Assembly: GCA_036362985.1 (NCBI GenBank)
Contig: JAYGXS010000002.1
Coordinates: forward strand, 85,035,325 to 85,099,324
DNA length: 64,000 bases
Direction: 5' to 3'
From: Ligula intestinalis
Taxonomy: Eukaryota; Platyhelminthes; Cestoda; Diphyllobothriidea; Diphyllobothriidae
Made by a program: the position numbers and the translations under genes. Shown here piece by piece: positions 1 to 11,072 of the stretch (positions within the stretch are counted from its first letter, which is position 1; each line of letters opens with the position of its first letter). Under the pieces are notes generated by a model. The model did no database searches. It was not told the DNA's origin and saw only the letters and a program-made list of their open reading frames with translations.

Positions 1-1333
1 GTTATTGATAAATGTAAACAACACATAAGTAGGGCCAAGAGCCCACACATAATTAATAGCTATGTTTCAACTCGTATTACAGTTATCTCCGAACTTGACT
101 GCAGTTGCACTATAAGGGACAAAAAATACGAATACAAATGTCAGAACGAGAATTACCGTCAAATTAAGTAATATCTTATTGACAGGTAAATTTACTAGTT
201 GCTATACCATAGGCAGACCTTAAGAAATACTTTCTGTAATTGTTTTACTGGACTGAAGTGTTTGCGGAAGAAACGTACAACCTGTTGATGCGTTTTTGGT
301 GCGAACACCTAAACAACCTGGCATGTCAATGTTCCCCAATCTCTGTCCTTGAATCCCTATTCACTTTGCCAATTTGCAGGGCTTGGGATTAATTTCCAGG
401 ATTTACTTATTTTGCTCTTGTTAAGCCTTAAATGACTAATCGGATACTTGTATTGCTCAAGTTATTTTAACAACTTAATAGCAATATACTGGCACAATCC
501 CGGCATGTTCATGCCCACATGCTGGAATAATGCTGGCACGAGGTGGCTTGCCAAATGCTAGCATATTTAGGTTAGAAACCAAATTTATTGGCGTTGCTGA
601 CTGTGGTTTTTCGACCGTTTTAATGTGTTTATTTCCGTATTGTCAATACCATGATAAACCACAGGTTACCTAGTGATGAGTCGAAGTTCTCACAGACACT
701 ACCGGTTAGCCCAATGTGGATTGTGACCTGTGCAGGATTCCAGAGAGGACTAGTATCATGAGTGTGCCTAAGCGACCGCCAGCGAGGGCTTCAAACCGGG
801 TCTCCAAGACAAAAATCGATCAGTTAACACCACTTCCCTGGGACAATACCAGTTAAAACGTTTCGGTTTATATTTATTATTGAATACTTTAGCAAAGTGG
901 TGCGAAATGTAGATCGTTTGTACGAAGTTTTTTTTTCTGCACTGCCTCGCGTTAGCATCATTTTGTGGGACTTTAAATTCAACGTGTGGTTGCTTTCATT
1001 TTGTCTCATATTTAGGAAGGTTTTCATTTTTGTAGACATATTAAATAGGAGCTTCTTGTGGACCATTTATCCTACTTTTCCGTTCGGTGGATTATACAGT
1101 CATTTATGTCGTCATCAATCGGCCACAGGCACACAAGGGAGACAGTGCGGACAAGGCCACCTAAAAAAGTCGGAACGAAGGAGTACCCCGAAGTAGGGCT
1201 TTACTTGCCTTGCAATAGAAGTATCGGCGATAAAATGGGAAAAACAGCAATGTATAGAGTAAAATAGATCATAAAAACAAAGATGCCTGTCGGTCAACTT
1301 CCACTGTAAAAGTAATCTTCATGTCACAACAGT
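1..1333. other. no recognisable gene or repeat
   Basis: AT-rich sequence with only short, shadow-like open frames. I see no protein family, RNA gene or repeat shared with the rest of the window. Confidence 0.5.
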
Positions 1334-1339
1334 TTGGCC

Positions 1340-2175
1340 TTAGTGCTAGTACTTACTTGCTTACTTGTTGCGGCCGTGATCATGCCTGATTTAGCCGGCC
1401 TCAATGATGTTGCGGACGCTACCTCTCCACGCGTAAAAGTCCAGGGCAGCAGATATGGAAGGCTCCACCCATTCTCTTCTCCAGCGATAGAGACCAAAAA
1501 TCGAAGGTCCAAGAACCGCTCCCGTGTCTTGACGGACGGTGTCGGTCCAAGTCTAGAGTTACCCACCTCTTTAGCGCCCATAGTTAGACTGCGGCGCTGG
1601 ATCGAGGGCAGCGTAGTAAAGCTCGCAAGGCGGACGACGGATAACGTGCCAAAACAATCTTAGTCGTCCTTCTCGGATGGCCTGAGATATCCTTGCGATA
1701 CTACTGCAGGGAGTGCAGACTGTCTCATTTGAGACGAAATCGGTATACCTTACATGAAGGATGATCCTCAGACAGCGGTGGTCAAATACCTCCAGTGTTC
1801 GCTCATCTACACACAAAGCCCAGCATTCACATCCATAGAGGAAAACTTACCGGACGGATGTACAGTGCACACACCGTCCTGTCAATTTAGATATTGTGTC
1901 GGGTCCATAGGCACTTTCGGAGGATTGAAAAAGTCCCGGCCAGTAGCATCGATTTGGGAGACAATGTCGTCCTTACTCTGTCTATCCGGTAGCAGCCTCG
2001 CCCCGAGGTATTCAAAGCTGTCCACTTATTCAAGTTGGCTGCCATTAATCCTCAGGGGTACCTTCTTCTGGTCAGAGATGCAGCCCGAGAACGGTTTTGT
2101 CTTCCTGGTATTTATAGACAATCCAACCGACGCAGCGATCTCATTCAGCCGTGACACTACAGACACAATCAGCTA
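1340..2175 (-). mobile_element. 3' end of a non-LTR retrotransposon (LINE), decayed
   Basis: Read on the minus strand, this encodes the C-terminal part of a LINE endonuclease/reverse-transcriptase polyprotein. Seen from 5' to 3' are the post-catalytic RT segment (KTVLGC.. and FEYLGARLLPDRQS-like text), a conserved VFDHRCLR.IL block, a RL.FWHVIRRPP block and an ALDPAP block. A Trp/Arg-rich tail follows. Stops and frame changes interrupt it, so it is not functional. The same 3' end recurs at about 7275, 8345, 50190 and 50870, which defines a dispersed family. The 3' UTR contains a ..GTTGCGGCCGTGATCATG-like segment (minus-strand complement) shared by the copies. The exact clade (RTE-like or CR1-like) cannot be decided from the tail. 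Confidence 0.8.
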
Positions 2176-2179
2176 GTGG

Positions 2180-3220
2180 GAATATCGTTTCCCATTCGCT
2201 ACCATTCTCCCACATCCTTCCTTAAATGTGCAGACACAAATAAGTAAACTTCCATAGCTGTACCTACTCTATTACTTCCATTAAAGCTCTTTAGTCCGGA
2301 GTGTTGGCGTGGTACGCAGACTTTAAAGGAGGAAAAATTAACGAGGCAATAAAACCCAGTTAGCCCGCAACTTACAATTCAAACAAAGCATATTCTGAAA
2401 ACCGTTTATTTTTGCTATGAGGTTTCGTAGAAGCTGATTTTCACATGTGCGAGGCCGCGTCTGCAGCTGTCATGCATAATTTCTGCAGAATTTGGTCTCT
2501 GCGAATTGCTTATATGAAAAATCTCCTGTGAGAAATATCACGGCTTCGTGTCGCCGACTTCATCTCCGAAATAGATCTACGATCAATTGGAGACATTTGC
2601 TGGTAATTCAACAAAATTTCACCGGTCCAGTTTATCAGCTGGGAACCGACAACTCGTCTGTGACCTCATTTCTTCAAATCCTCGCCAGTGTTCGCGCCAC
2701 AACAAGCTGCAACATAGACAGGTGTGGTCAATCCAGACTTGTATGGAATACCGGAACCCGCAGTCCTCAGCGTCTGGGAATGAGTTTAAAGGACTAATGG
2801 CTGCTAGAGAGCCTAGTCGCTGACGACTGGGCACAGGCTGTAATGACTATCGTCTAGACCAGTATTGGTACTAGAAGATACCACTGAAGGCTGGATGTTT
2901 TTCTATCATTCTTAGACAACCTCCTTGGTGGCGACAGTAATGCGAAGTGGGACAAGTTACACCGAAACTAATTTGGCCGTAGGTCCGTTGAGGTATTTCA
3001 CCGAATAATTTGAGATTGTGCAGTCTTGTAACATGTAGCCGAGCTCCTTTACGATGCACTTGTCTTCTCTATACCTGCAGAGTGCTCTACAGGCCAGCTG
3101 CGTGGGGTTTTTATCCCCAGCCGTAATTGCCCGGCAGGTAACAGGGTCGTACCAAAGCAAATGAAAATCTCGAGTTTTCACTTCCTAGAAAATTGAGTCA
3201 TTTTCTTCTTCATTAAACCA
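2180..3220. other. no recognised feature
   Basis: Only short ORFs occur. A 74-codon minus-strand ORF (2957-3181) holds several cysteines, but it has no supporting splice or family signal. Confidence 0.4.
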
Positions 3221-3224
3221 ACAA

Positions 3225-3545
3225 AATAGGAGAAAGGGCTTTCACCGGGAGAGTTTTATTTTTTAACTTACGTTTTGGATGGTTGTCTCGTCTATCCATC
3301 TTTAGAGAGTCAATACTCTGGCTTCTGGATCTCATTATATGGGGTGGCCTACGGTTACCACCTAGAAACGCGAGCCTCATAGAGCGTCTTAAACTGGCTT
3401 GGTACACTATGCACGCGGAATAAAGGAAGGAAGAGTATTTACTCTTTGAAGATGGATAGACAAGACAACTATCGGATAGGTTAGATACAAAATAAGCCTC
3501 TCCCACTAAACGTCCTTCTCCTTCTGACTTACCACCGGAGAATCG
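3225..3545. mobile_element. head-to-head pair of Penelope-like element 3' ends
   Basis: Bases 3225-3335 (minus) and 3345-3545 (plus) are two diverged copies of the same PLE 3' end. Both carry a hairpin motif with a GGATAG-type stem, then an AATAAA-like A-rich stretch and a CTCTCCC tail. The same family forms another inverted pair at 54465-55290. No coding part is left. Confidence 0.65.
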
Positions 3546-3975
3546 AATTTTCACTACTATTACTATCAAGGTATTTCTAAACGAACTATCCAGTCAGGTA
3601 TATAGTTATTTCGGAGAGTGGGCTACACTTTCATAGACTAACTGCTAGACAGACAAAAACTAAGCATGAACTAACAACACATTGAGCTATGTTGTCAGCA
3701 CTGCAGTCATGGATGTTCGCCGTATCTTCTCTTTCTTATTACCCCTTTCTGAGGTACAAGCGTTTTATAGAACTATTGACATTTCACATTTATTTCTACT
3801 GGTCCTTCACTGTCTCCTCAACCCCCTACATTTCTCACCGCACGTACAATTTGCCTTATAGCAGCTTTACGGCTCCCCTGTTACTTTTTGCCTACTGCTC
3901 TCTTGCATTCACCCGTGATTGATCCGATTGTTTTTCCACAGCTATTTAACAGACGGCCTTGATATATGTCCCTTC

Positions 3976-4543
3976 ATGGGCGTTCTCTTCTCAAAAATAT
4001 GGAGCTATTTTCGTCCTGAGGGCACAAAACTAGTTATCGTGGGCCTTGACAACGCGGGGAAATCGACTATACTGTACCAGTTTGTGCTGAACGAGGCCGT
4101 GCAGACCTCGCCGACCATTGGCAGCAACGTTGAAGAATTCAAGTGGAGAAATTTGCACCTAGTTATGTGGGATCTGGGCGGCCAGGAATCCCTGCGACCA
4201 ACGTGGAGCACGTACTATGCCGGTTCTGAGGTAATGAGCCTTTGCCTTTCTAAGCACGCCTGCGTAGTTTGTCATTCTAGTGATTGACAGCACTGACCGT
4301 GATCGGCTGCCAATTTCAAAGTCTGAACTCTACAACATACTAGCTTCAGAGGTACCGTTGTCTCCACAACCCTAATATCGTTTCACTGTAGGACCTGCGA
4401 AAGGCCAAGATATTAATTTTTGCCAACAAACAGGACGTGATCGGCTGCATGTCGGTGGCTGAGGTAGGCCACAAGCTGAATTTGACATCCATAAAGGACC
4501 ACCCATGGCATATACAAGCGTGTTGTGCCCTCACTGGCGAAGG
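3976..4543 (+). CDS. ARL5: ARL5 small GTPase, exons 1-3
   Basis: This is an ADP-ribosylation-factor-like GTPase of the ARL5 subfamily. Exons are 3976-4230, 4268-4351 and 4392-4543; exon 4 lies at 11027-11072. Introns of 37 bp (4231-4267) and 40 bp (4352-4391) have GT..AG ends and phase 0; exon 3 ends in phase 2. Visible motifs are Gly2 for N-myristoylation (MGVLF), P-loop GLDNAGKS, switch [10 protein letters not shown], switch II WDLGGQE, NKQD and CCALTGEG. The [10 protein letters not shown] and [10 protein letters not shown] segments are characteristic of ARL5. The total of 178 residues matches the usual length of about 179. Known ARL5 proteins cycle GDP/GTP at the trans-Golgi and act in endosome-to-Golgi traffic. 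A pyrimidine tract ending in ..TTTTTCCACAG at 3941, 34 bp before the ATG, could be the acceptor of a 5'-UTR intron or a spliced-leader site. The P-loop has Ser where vertebrate ARL5 has Thr. Confidence 0.95.
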
Positions 4544-4628
4544 GTAAGAATTAACTCTGACATATATATATATATATCCTACTACTAATATGCGCAAATA
4601 TTTGGGGTCCAGATATCATATCGTGCTA

Positions 4629-4790
4629 ATCATCCCCGGAAGAGGAAGAAGAAGAGAGGGCAAGTGCTGGGACAAAATTGTATTCTTGCTGATGTTTCAA
4701 AAGCTCACTCGCTTCCATCGTCAGAGTATCGTGCTTACTCTTCCTTGGGCCTTGAGTGAAGGCAAAGGTGATCGGCAGTGCCAGTGACAA
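4629..4790 (-). mobile_element. PLE 3' end with hairpin motif
   Basis: Minus-strand copy of the PLE 3' end whose inverted partner is at 5345-5515; the two arms match over roughly 130-160 bp. It holds CTGACGA, an AAGC/GCTT stem and GAAAC, then a Cys/Thr-poor tail ending in (CTT)n-like sequence and CTTCCGGGGATGA. A third, more diverged copy lies at 38950-39110. Confidence 0.75.
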
Positions 4791-5344
4791 GATGGTTAGA
4801 CTAGTGCTCGAAAGCTGGTCGTCGACTGGCACACTCAACAGAGCCATCGAGTTAAACCCCGCCTACCAAGCCATCCGCGCAAGGCTCACGTCCGCTCAGA
4901 CGTTACACAGGGCCGGCAGCCAACACCAACAGAGGAAGGAGGCGTCAGCGATCAGGAGTCGCATGACTGGCGCAACAGAGTCGCCCGTAAAGCTGACAGC
5001 GCCGCAAGCCAACACCAACGGCCGATCGATACACGGCCTGACGAGAGGAGGGCAGACGACCGAGCCACGCAGGGCCAACGGCTAATACCCACGGGGGAGG
5101 AAGGCGGCGACGACAGAGAATTATCCGACTGGCACGGCGAGCTTTCCCACGTGCCCGAACGTGAAGCCGGCAAGTCTGTGAGCAAAAACCAACGGCCGAT
5201 CGATCGACCACCTGGCGGAGAGGAGAACGGCGCCGCAGCAACCGCGATAGTGGCGCAGAGCACAAAGGAGACGCGGACCCACCATTGGTCGGCAGCAAAC
5301 ACGTCGGAGCCAACCAGCGGCGAACGTACATGCAGGGAACACGG
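4791..5344. other. GC-rich block between inverted PLE ends
   Basis: About 550 bp, clearly more GC-rich than the flanks. It carries a repeated phrase (CCAACGGCCGATCGAT at about 5020 and 5190). Open frames of about 80-130 codons exist on both strands, as expected from GC content, and none resembles a known family. It may be 5' PLE sequence or captured DNA. Confidence 0.4.
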
Positions 5345-5515
5345 GTACTTCACAAGATTGGCGGCAAGGCGATTTCACTCAAGGCCCAAGGAAGAGTAAG
5401 TACGATACTCTGACGATGGAAGCGAGTGAGCTTTTGAAACGTCAGCAAGAATGCAGTTTGGTCCCAGCACTTGCCCCCTCTTCTTCTTCCTCTTCCGGGG
5501 ATGATGAGCACGATA
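5345..5515 (+). mobile_element. PLE 3' end with hairpin motif
   Basis: Plus-strand partner of 4629-4790. CTGACGA at 5410-5416, a GGAAGC/GCTTTT stem with a 6-nt loop, GAAAC, and the palindrome ACGT at 5439-5442 followed by CAG. The tail runs into CTTCTTCTTCCTCTTCC. Confidence 0.78.
5404..5449 (+). ncRNA. hammerhead-like ribozyme motif at a PLE 3' end
   Basis: The order CTGACGA - 6-bp stem - GAAA - ACGT palindrome - C fits the conserved core of a type I hammerhead with a minimal helix III. Bases flanking the core, ACT before CTGACGA and AGC after the C, can partly pair as helix I. Hammerheads are known in Penelope-like elements; activity here is inferred. Confidence 0.5.
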
Positions 5516-5814
5516 CCCTACTATCCACCACAACCATTCCCGCACCAGCCTGTCTACTTGTGATCGCACGTTCATATCACGCATTGAGCCGATCGATCAC
5601 TTGCGAATCAATCACTGGCCAATAGCGTCAGCGTACGCCCGTCATACACATTGTCCACTGGCATGCATTCATCATATGGTTATGCTCGCCATCTTGTGCT
5701 ATTATGAAATAACGGTTTATTTAAGCCCTAAGTTAATCACTTAATCTCATCATACAAACTGGGTGTGTATACTGGGTGCGACTTCTTAGAAAGCACACGC
5801 ACACACAGGCCTTA

Positions 5815-6325
5815 TTATAGTATACTATTTACTGGTCTTAGTAAGCGTGATTACTAGAATTATCACTTTAGAATAGGCACATACTTCTAGCAGCAGTATC
5901 GTAGTCCGAACCCAGTAGAAAAGGGCACAGCCTGGTGAATAAAGTTGAGAGAGGGGAAACGAAGACAAGTTCTGCTGTGTTCAGGGCTCCAAGCATGAAC
6001 TTACTCGGAATAGTTCAAACCCAGATTCGCACTCCGTGTTGCGATCAAGGGGGTATAAGCCTCAGCGTCACCTCTGACAAATGATAGCGTCCGTATTAGT
6101 ACCAGTAATACTAATGTGCAGCTACATGGCTAGCCTTATCAGTATCGGCCTCCTTGAGCCGGTCTCGACACCTACCGAGGATGTGTGAGGGTAAATAGTA
6201 CAGTAGTACCCGCGCAAATTCTACCGTCACTTAAGTCTAATTTAGGTGGTGTTGCTGGCTTGCATTGGAGAAAGAAGCCAACGGCGGCCCCCGTTTTATC
6301 TTCTTGACCCCGATCAAAAGTGAAG
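5815..6325 (+). repeat. dispersed repeat family R1, copy 1
   Basis: Begins TAGTATACTATTTACTGGTC and includes a GTGAGGGTAAATA.TGCAGTAGTACC block and a TTTCTGGCTTGC block. The same blocks occur in the same order at 46880-47330 (+), 52495-52955 (-) and 56285-56945 (+). No coding capacity or terminal repeat is obvious. Confidence 0.7.
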
Positions 6326-7274
6326 AGTGCTGTTGGCGCCAACTACGTCCGCTATCACTATAATCTACCCCCAAGACTGTCACCTCCTGTACCAATCTCT
6401 TGGTATACTTCAACGAAATCGATGGCCGAACACTCGTACTCACCAATATGCGCTTTCATAATATTCTGTGGTAAAGCACCGAAATCAACACCTTGTAGTC
6501 GCTGTCTCTCACTCCCCCCTCCCTCTCTTCCTCAGCCTACAATCCTCAGACCACAAATAAATCCGTCACACATTATTTACCACTTGTGCAGTCGTCTGAA
6601 GTAAGTAGAAAGCATATTCCTTAAGGTATCATGGAGCAAAACTGGAAGACAACTTAAGACTTAAAATTGGTTTTCCTAAGTGTTCTCAACTACTGACTTT
6701 TCTGCGTCAAACTCAGACACCTCAACCTCTGACATTTCGGTATCCTCGCTCAATTTGCTTTTTCACTTACGTGAAGCTTGTCAAGTTAATATATGTGTCC
6801 TCAAAGTCATGTAGACACCAGAGTACACCTCCGCCGTGAGATGCTCATCTTTGCGAAATTAGCCGTCATTGCTGGGTGCCACGAACCTGTTTGACTCTTG
6901 ACTGGAATAATATCTTCCGACCAAGGCTTATATTGCTTTAGATCCAATCTAGCACGTAACGCTTTGTCCAGAGCGCCAAAGCAGCCTGCCTAGCCATCTA
7001 CGTTGCGTTACTCTGATGTTGACAGACAGATTGTGCTAGACCGGCCATAGGTCGCCGGAGGCAAACGTGCACAATAACGTTTTTACATTACGCTTATTAT
7101 AAGGATAACCTTTAAAATCTGACTTTTACTTCGTCCTAGATAAATCATTTATTTCGACTCGCTTCTTTTACACGAGTCTCCTCACTTTAGACTCTAGGAA
7201 ACCTAAACTTAAGTGACCTCTTAATGGTCCTTTGTATGCAGCTCCTTCGTCGGTTAAAACGGTCGTACCTTGCG

Positions 7275-7440
7275 CGTGTACTTCTACTTACTTGTACTTG
7301 TTACGGCTGGGTCATGCCAGATCTGGCCGACTTCAGTGATGTCAAGGACAGTACTCCTCCACGCGTGACGATTGGCGGCACGTGGCGGCTCGATCGTCGC
7401 ATCCACTATGTGCCCCACAACAAGGTGGGCTAGGAAGGCT
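7275..7440 (-). mobile_element. LINE 3'-end remnant
   Basis: A minus-strand piece matching the 3' terminal part of the LINE at 1340-1440 (CTTACTTGTACTTGTTACGG..ATGCCAGATCTGGCCGAC). It is too short to type. Confidence 0.6.
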
Positions 7441-7494
7441 GCCTTGCTTTTGAATTAGGTTATATTGATGTGCTAGTGGACATGCGCTGCATCT

Positions 7495-7785
7495 GCTGCA
7501 CTCTGCCTCCCCCTTCCCCATCACGTATCCGTGTCACGGCCAAGTCAAGAAGACCGGAGGTGGAAGAGAACGCAGTTGGCTGGCGCGTACCAACAGCACG
7601 TCTCCTTAGGTAGGCGCCCAACTGGGAGGGCCATAAAGGCCACACTAAGCCTGACTCTCAGTCTGCCACTGCACACAAACACACCCTAGGCTTACCGCGT
7701 GTTCTGAGTTATACCGTCATTTGGCAACCTTCCAAACCACGGCTTTGAGCGCATCGTGATAGCGTCAAGCACGTCAAATTTGAAG
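7495..7785 (-). repeat. dispersed repeat family R2, copy 1
   Basis: Shares several blocks with 10085-10398 (+), 16885-17200 (-) and 23165-23515 (+). They include AGCCGTG..GTTGCC followed by ACTGACGGGATAA, a TTAATGTGGCCTTTATGGCGC block, and CACCGGGTCC near the other end. Confidence 0.7.
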
Positions 7786-8024
7786 AGAATGCACTGACAT
7801 TAGCCAGCGTCCAAGCGGATCAGTGAATGCCATGGGGTTTGAAGCAGCATTGACAGAACAGATATTCTTTGGTAGAGAATTTTTTGTTGTCGGAGTGTCG
7901 TTGCACTGCACCCGACATTCAGGAAAGACGGCTAAGGTTGTTGTTACGGAGGCCCTGGCCGAGATCACCTCGCCGAATGTCTGTAACTGATGCCAGGGCC
8001 AAAATATTCGCCGTCTAACTATGC

Positions 8025-8310
8025 CTCATGTGACCCCCCAAAGAGAGAGAACACAACAGGAAGTGTGCAGAAGCGGAAGTCCTTGAGTTTTAGAGGTACA
8101 ACAAATTTAGGGAAACAAACGTGTGTAAACTATTTCCCTTGAGCCAATCAGATTCTCTTCTGAAATAGTGGCCGGTCACATTGGCTGTTGGCTCGGTGAG
8201 TGAAAGAAGCTAGAACTTCAAATTATCGATTGATTGTCTAGCTCGATGTGTTAGCTCGCGCACAGGTCGATCAATAGCCTATTGTGGACGCGGTTATGGC
8301 TTGCAAGCTA
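8025..8310 (+). repeat. dispersed repeat family R3, copy 1
   Basis: Diverged direct repeat of 12270-12560. Shared blocks include GTGTGTAAACTAT.TCC, GGGCCAATCAG-like, and ATTGATTGATTG-like sequence. Confidence 0.6.
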
Positions 8311-8344
8311 CTGCTTGCTAAGGCTTTTGTTAGGCCGTCCTAAC

Positions 8345-8660
8345 AGAGGTGGTTTTGGCACGTCCATCGTCACCAATCTCAAAAGGTCCGTGCCACTGCC
8401 CTCGACTTGAAACCGTTGCCTAACTGGAAACGTTGAAGAGGGGTCAACTCAAAACCTGGCTCGACTCAGTCCGTCAGGACATGGAAGTGGTTCTCGGACC
8501 TTCGGTATTCGGTCTCCGGCGTTGGCGAAGAGAATGGGTCGAGCTGTCCAGGTCTGCGGCCACGGATCGTCGCGCGTGGAGAAGCACCATACGGGACATA
8601 ATTGAGGCTGGCTAGATCAGTCATAATTGCAGCCGTAACATGTACAATTACAGGCACTGC
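8345..8660 (+). mobile_element. LINE 3'-end remnant
   Basis: Plus-strand copy of the LINE C-terminus. Visible are WHV.RH.., ALD..PLPNW, then a frame change into QLKTWLDSVRQDMEVVLG, RRWRREWVELSRSAATD and RDIIEAG. The end is the same as in the 1340-2175 copy. Broken by frameshifts. Confidence 0.8.
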
Positions 8661-9061
8661 ACCCGAAGATGCCCGACCGGGCCGATTCACACGTGGAAGG
8701 TGCGTTCGTAGCGTGGGCATGTTTGGGCATTGACGGCGTTGATGTGCGGCGGTTCTCATTTGCAAACTACCTTTTGACCCTAGCAGAGACGATTCTTTTG
8801 GCTTCGTAGGCTATTTCGTCAGTCTTCCCTGTCCTTCTCCCAGCTGGTTGGGGTTGATTTGCAGTCGAGAGTTCTTGAAAAACAAACATGCAGGGTGCGT
8901 AGATGACCTTGCTGTAGTTCAAGCAGTTGTGGGCGTTGTTTGGGTCCGTGTACCCTTGTATTTCTTCAACCTTGTAGGCCATTCAGGCGTCCTTTATTTC
9001 CCACAGCCGTTGCTGTACAAGGCGGTGGTATCTGAAGAAGGCTACTTTAGGCAGATGGTAT

Positions 9062-9215
9062 TGTCGGCAACGACAAGGGAGATTAGGATGGCCATTTCCG
9101 GCTTATTTGCCTTCGTCAGCCAGTCACACCCAGCCCAAAGTGGCGCCCTACCGAAGCCTCGAACGCGCGACCTCTTTGATCAGACTCAAACGCCCTAACC
9201 ACGAAGACCCGACCT
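9062..9215 (-). mobile_element. SINE, degenerate copy
   Basis: Antisense relative of the SINE at 11830-12010. The tail (GGCTATTTC..GGC..TTGCC..CATCAGCCA-like) and then the tRNA-derived head (B-box-like TCGAACGCGCGACC and A-box-like CCTAACCA) follow in reverse order. Strongly mutated. Confidence 0.5.
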
Positions 9216-9266
9216 CGATGTGAACGTCGGGTGAGCATTCATCAATGATTGTCAATATCCCTCCAC

Positions 9267-9854
9267 CTAACCCGACAAGACAACGAGCTTGAAGCGGACG
9301 CCAAGGAGTTTGAGCTTACGGAAGAATGGTAAGGACACACCGTTGACGATGATGGCCGGGTGACGATTGAACTCCTTCGGATCCAGCGTGAAAACGGTGC
9401 CGGACGACTTGGCTGCCGAGATCGTCAACCCGCACTGAGTGAAGAAGTCCACAACATCAGGCATGGATTCCGAGAGGACCTGTGCAGCCTAATCAATGTG
9501 ATGGTGCTGGCATACGAAGATAACATCATCCGCGTATGATACCACTTTCGCAGGTGTCCAAGGGAGTGGGAGCTCTCGCTCGTAGATGTTGAAAAGCGTC
9601 GGACTGAGCACAGAGCCTTGAGGAATGCTGCGGGTCTGTTTACATGGCTTATAAAGAGAGAGAGCGCCGCGGAAAAGGACACGGTCATGGCTGCTACGTA
9701 TATAAGCCGCAAGCCATCGGGCCAGGCCAGTTGGCAGGTTCAGGAAGACTAAGTCCTGCAGGAGCTGATCCTGGCGAACGCATTCGAAAGCGCGTGACAG
9801 GTCGATTAAGACTGCCACGGTGCGTGAATCGGGCTTCTGTTGATTGTTTGTCAA
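9267..9854 (-). mobile_element. LINE reverse transcriptase fragment, frameshifted
   Basis: The minus-strand frame holds RT motif A (AVLIDLSRAFECV), motif B (RSIPQGSVLSPTLFNI) and motif C (VSYADDVIF). After a frame change it continues with QCGLTISAAKSSGTVFTL and LLGVRF. This is the fingers/palm of a Jockey/R1/CR1-type non-LTR RT. It ends abruptly near 9860, where unrelated repeat sequence begins. Not functional. Confidence 0.85.
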
Positions 9855-10084
9855 GGTCGCGTGGGTTTGACTCGTGGTTGTTCAGCTCGCCGCACATAAC
9901 TGGGCAGCGAAACCACGTGAAGCCTTGCGGTTTTTTATTATTAACCACCCACAAGCACTAGGCTGGTTCGCCATCATGTTCTCTGCGTTTGGAAATCTTT
10001 TCAAATTACCATAACCCTCAAGCTTTTCATGCAAATCCTGTGACACCCCTAAGCACCTTAGGCGACCGATCAGCGAATTTCTTT

Positions 10085-10398
10085 TCTCACTTAAACAATC
10101 TGATGCGCTTGAAACTATCGTGGTGCGCAAAAAGCCGTGGCCTGGAAGGTTGCCAACTGACGGGATAACTTGGACACCGTAATTAGCCCAGTGTATGGCT
10201 TACTGCGGGCTGAGGGTCAGGCGCAATGACTCTTAATGTGGCCTTTATGGCGCTCCTAGGCGGCAGCCTACCTAGTGAGGTACGCGTGTTGAGTGTTGGT
10301 CGCTTTTGCGCCCTCCCTCATCTCCAATCTTCTGGACTTTTGTCTTGACACCGGGTCCCTGTGCGGGAGTGGTGAGAGAGTGGGGTGAATTTTCCGGA
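10085..10398 (+). repeat. dispersed repeat family R2, copy 2
   Basis: Matches 23165-23515 in order and orientation: GATGCGCTTGAA..TATC, AAAAGCCGTG, CAACTGACGGGATAAC, TTAATGTGGCCTTTATGG, TACGCGTGTTGAGTG, GACACCGGGTCC. Confidence 0.75.
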
Positions 10399-10579
10399 AG
10401 TCTTCTTTCACTTTAATCCCTCGGGAGTTACCACGTTGCTTTAGCTTGCTGAGGCTCGTAGTGGACATCGTCGAGGGCGACGGTCGAACGCTCCTGACAC
10501 CCTCTCCTACACACTTGACTGTGTGCTCTGTTATAGCCCAGTTAGTTCGGCCTCGCCAGTTGTTATAATCCAGTATTTC

Positions 10580-10925
10580 GGGCCCGGCTAATAGGCAGAA
10601 GAAGGCAAGAGAGCGCTTCCTATAGGCAATAACTTTATTTAACCGTACGCAAAGACTGTGTAGCGTGTGGGGTCTGTTGAGCCGTCAGAGTACTTTAGCT
10701 TGTCACGCCGGCATATTTATATGGCTCTGGTCTTTCCAAAATATTCCTAGCGTGTGGCCAGCTGCCAGACATTCTGGAATAATCTTGACTGCACCCACTG
10801 CGCCTGCTATGTGGGTGGTCATCTGGCTTTCTCGGCTCACAGCATATGCGTGGGCGCCTGGCATGCAGGTGTGACGTACTCCAGGCGGTCCTTTTCGCCG
10901 ACTGCCGTGAGTGCACGGGAGCTCT
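10580..10925 (+). repeat. dispersed repeat R4 (possible LTR), copy 1
   Basis: Direct repeat of 16105-16415. Shared blocks are CAGAAGAAGGCAAGAGAG, ACTTTATTTAA, TATTTATG..CTC..GTCTTTC, and GACTGCCGTGAGTGCA. A minus-strand AATAAA sits inside, which would suit an LTR read on the minus strand. Ends are not defined. Confidence 0.6.
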
Positions 10926-11026
10926 CGCCTCCTTAACAGCTATCTTAATCGCACTAATTAACGTAGATTATTTTCACTGCCCGCCTACCTTTGTTTAAAT
11001 GTGCCCGACCGCCCTCTGTCTTCCAG

Positions 11027-11072
11027 ACTTACCCAAGGACTCGAATGGATAGCCACTCAGGCTGGAAAGTAA
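11027..11072 (+). CDS. ARL5: ARL5 small GTPase, exon 4 (C-terminus)
   Basis: This short terminal exon follows the acceptor CTGTCTTCCAG at 11016-11026. One base completes the Gly codon split at the end of exon 3. The next codons read LTQGLEWIATQAGK and stop at 11070-11072. The (G)L.QGLEW signature is the conserved C-terminal helix that follows CALTGEG in ARL5 proteins. Phase and family alignment both fit, so the gene is complete in the window although intron 3 is 6,483 bp long and holds LINE, SINE and PLE debris. Confidence 0.92.

Larger units (their letters stand above)
4544..11026 (+). other. ARL5 intron 3, repeat-filled
   Basis: The intron begins GTAAGAATT and ends ..TTCCAG. It contains an inverted pair of PLE ends, a dispersed repeat at 5815, LINE 3' ends on both strands, a LINE RT fragment, a SINE and repeats described separately. 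About 6330-7270 shows nothing recognisable. Confidence 0.85.

Noticed and set aside
4756..5378. Overlapping 80-133 codon ORFs on both strands
   Set aside because: GC-rich sequence lacking stops; several mutually exclusive frames and no domain.
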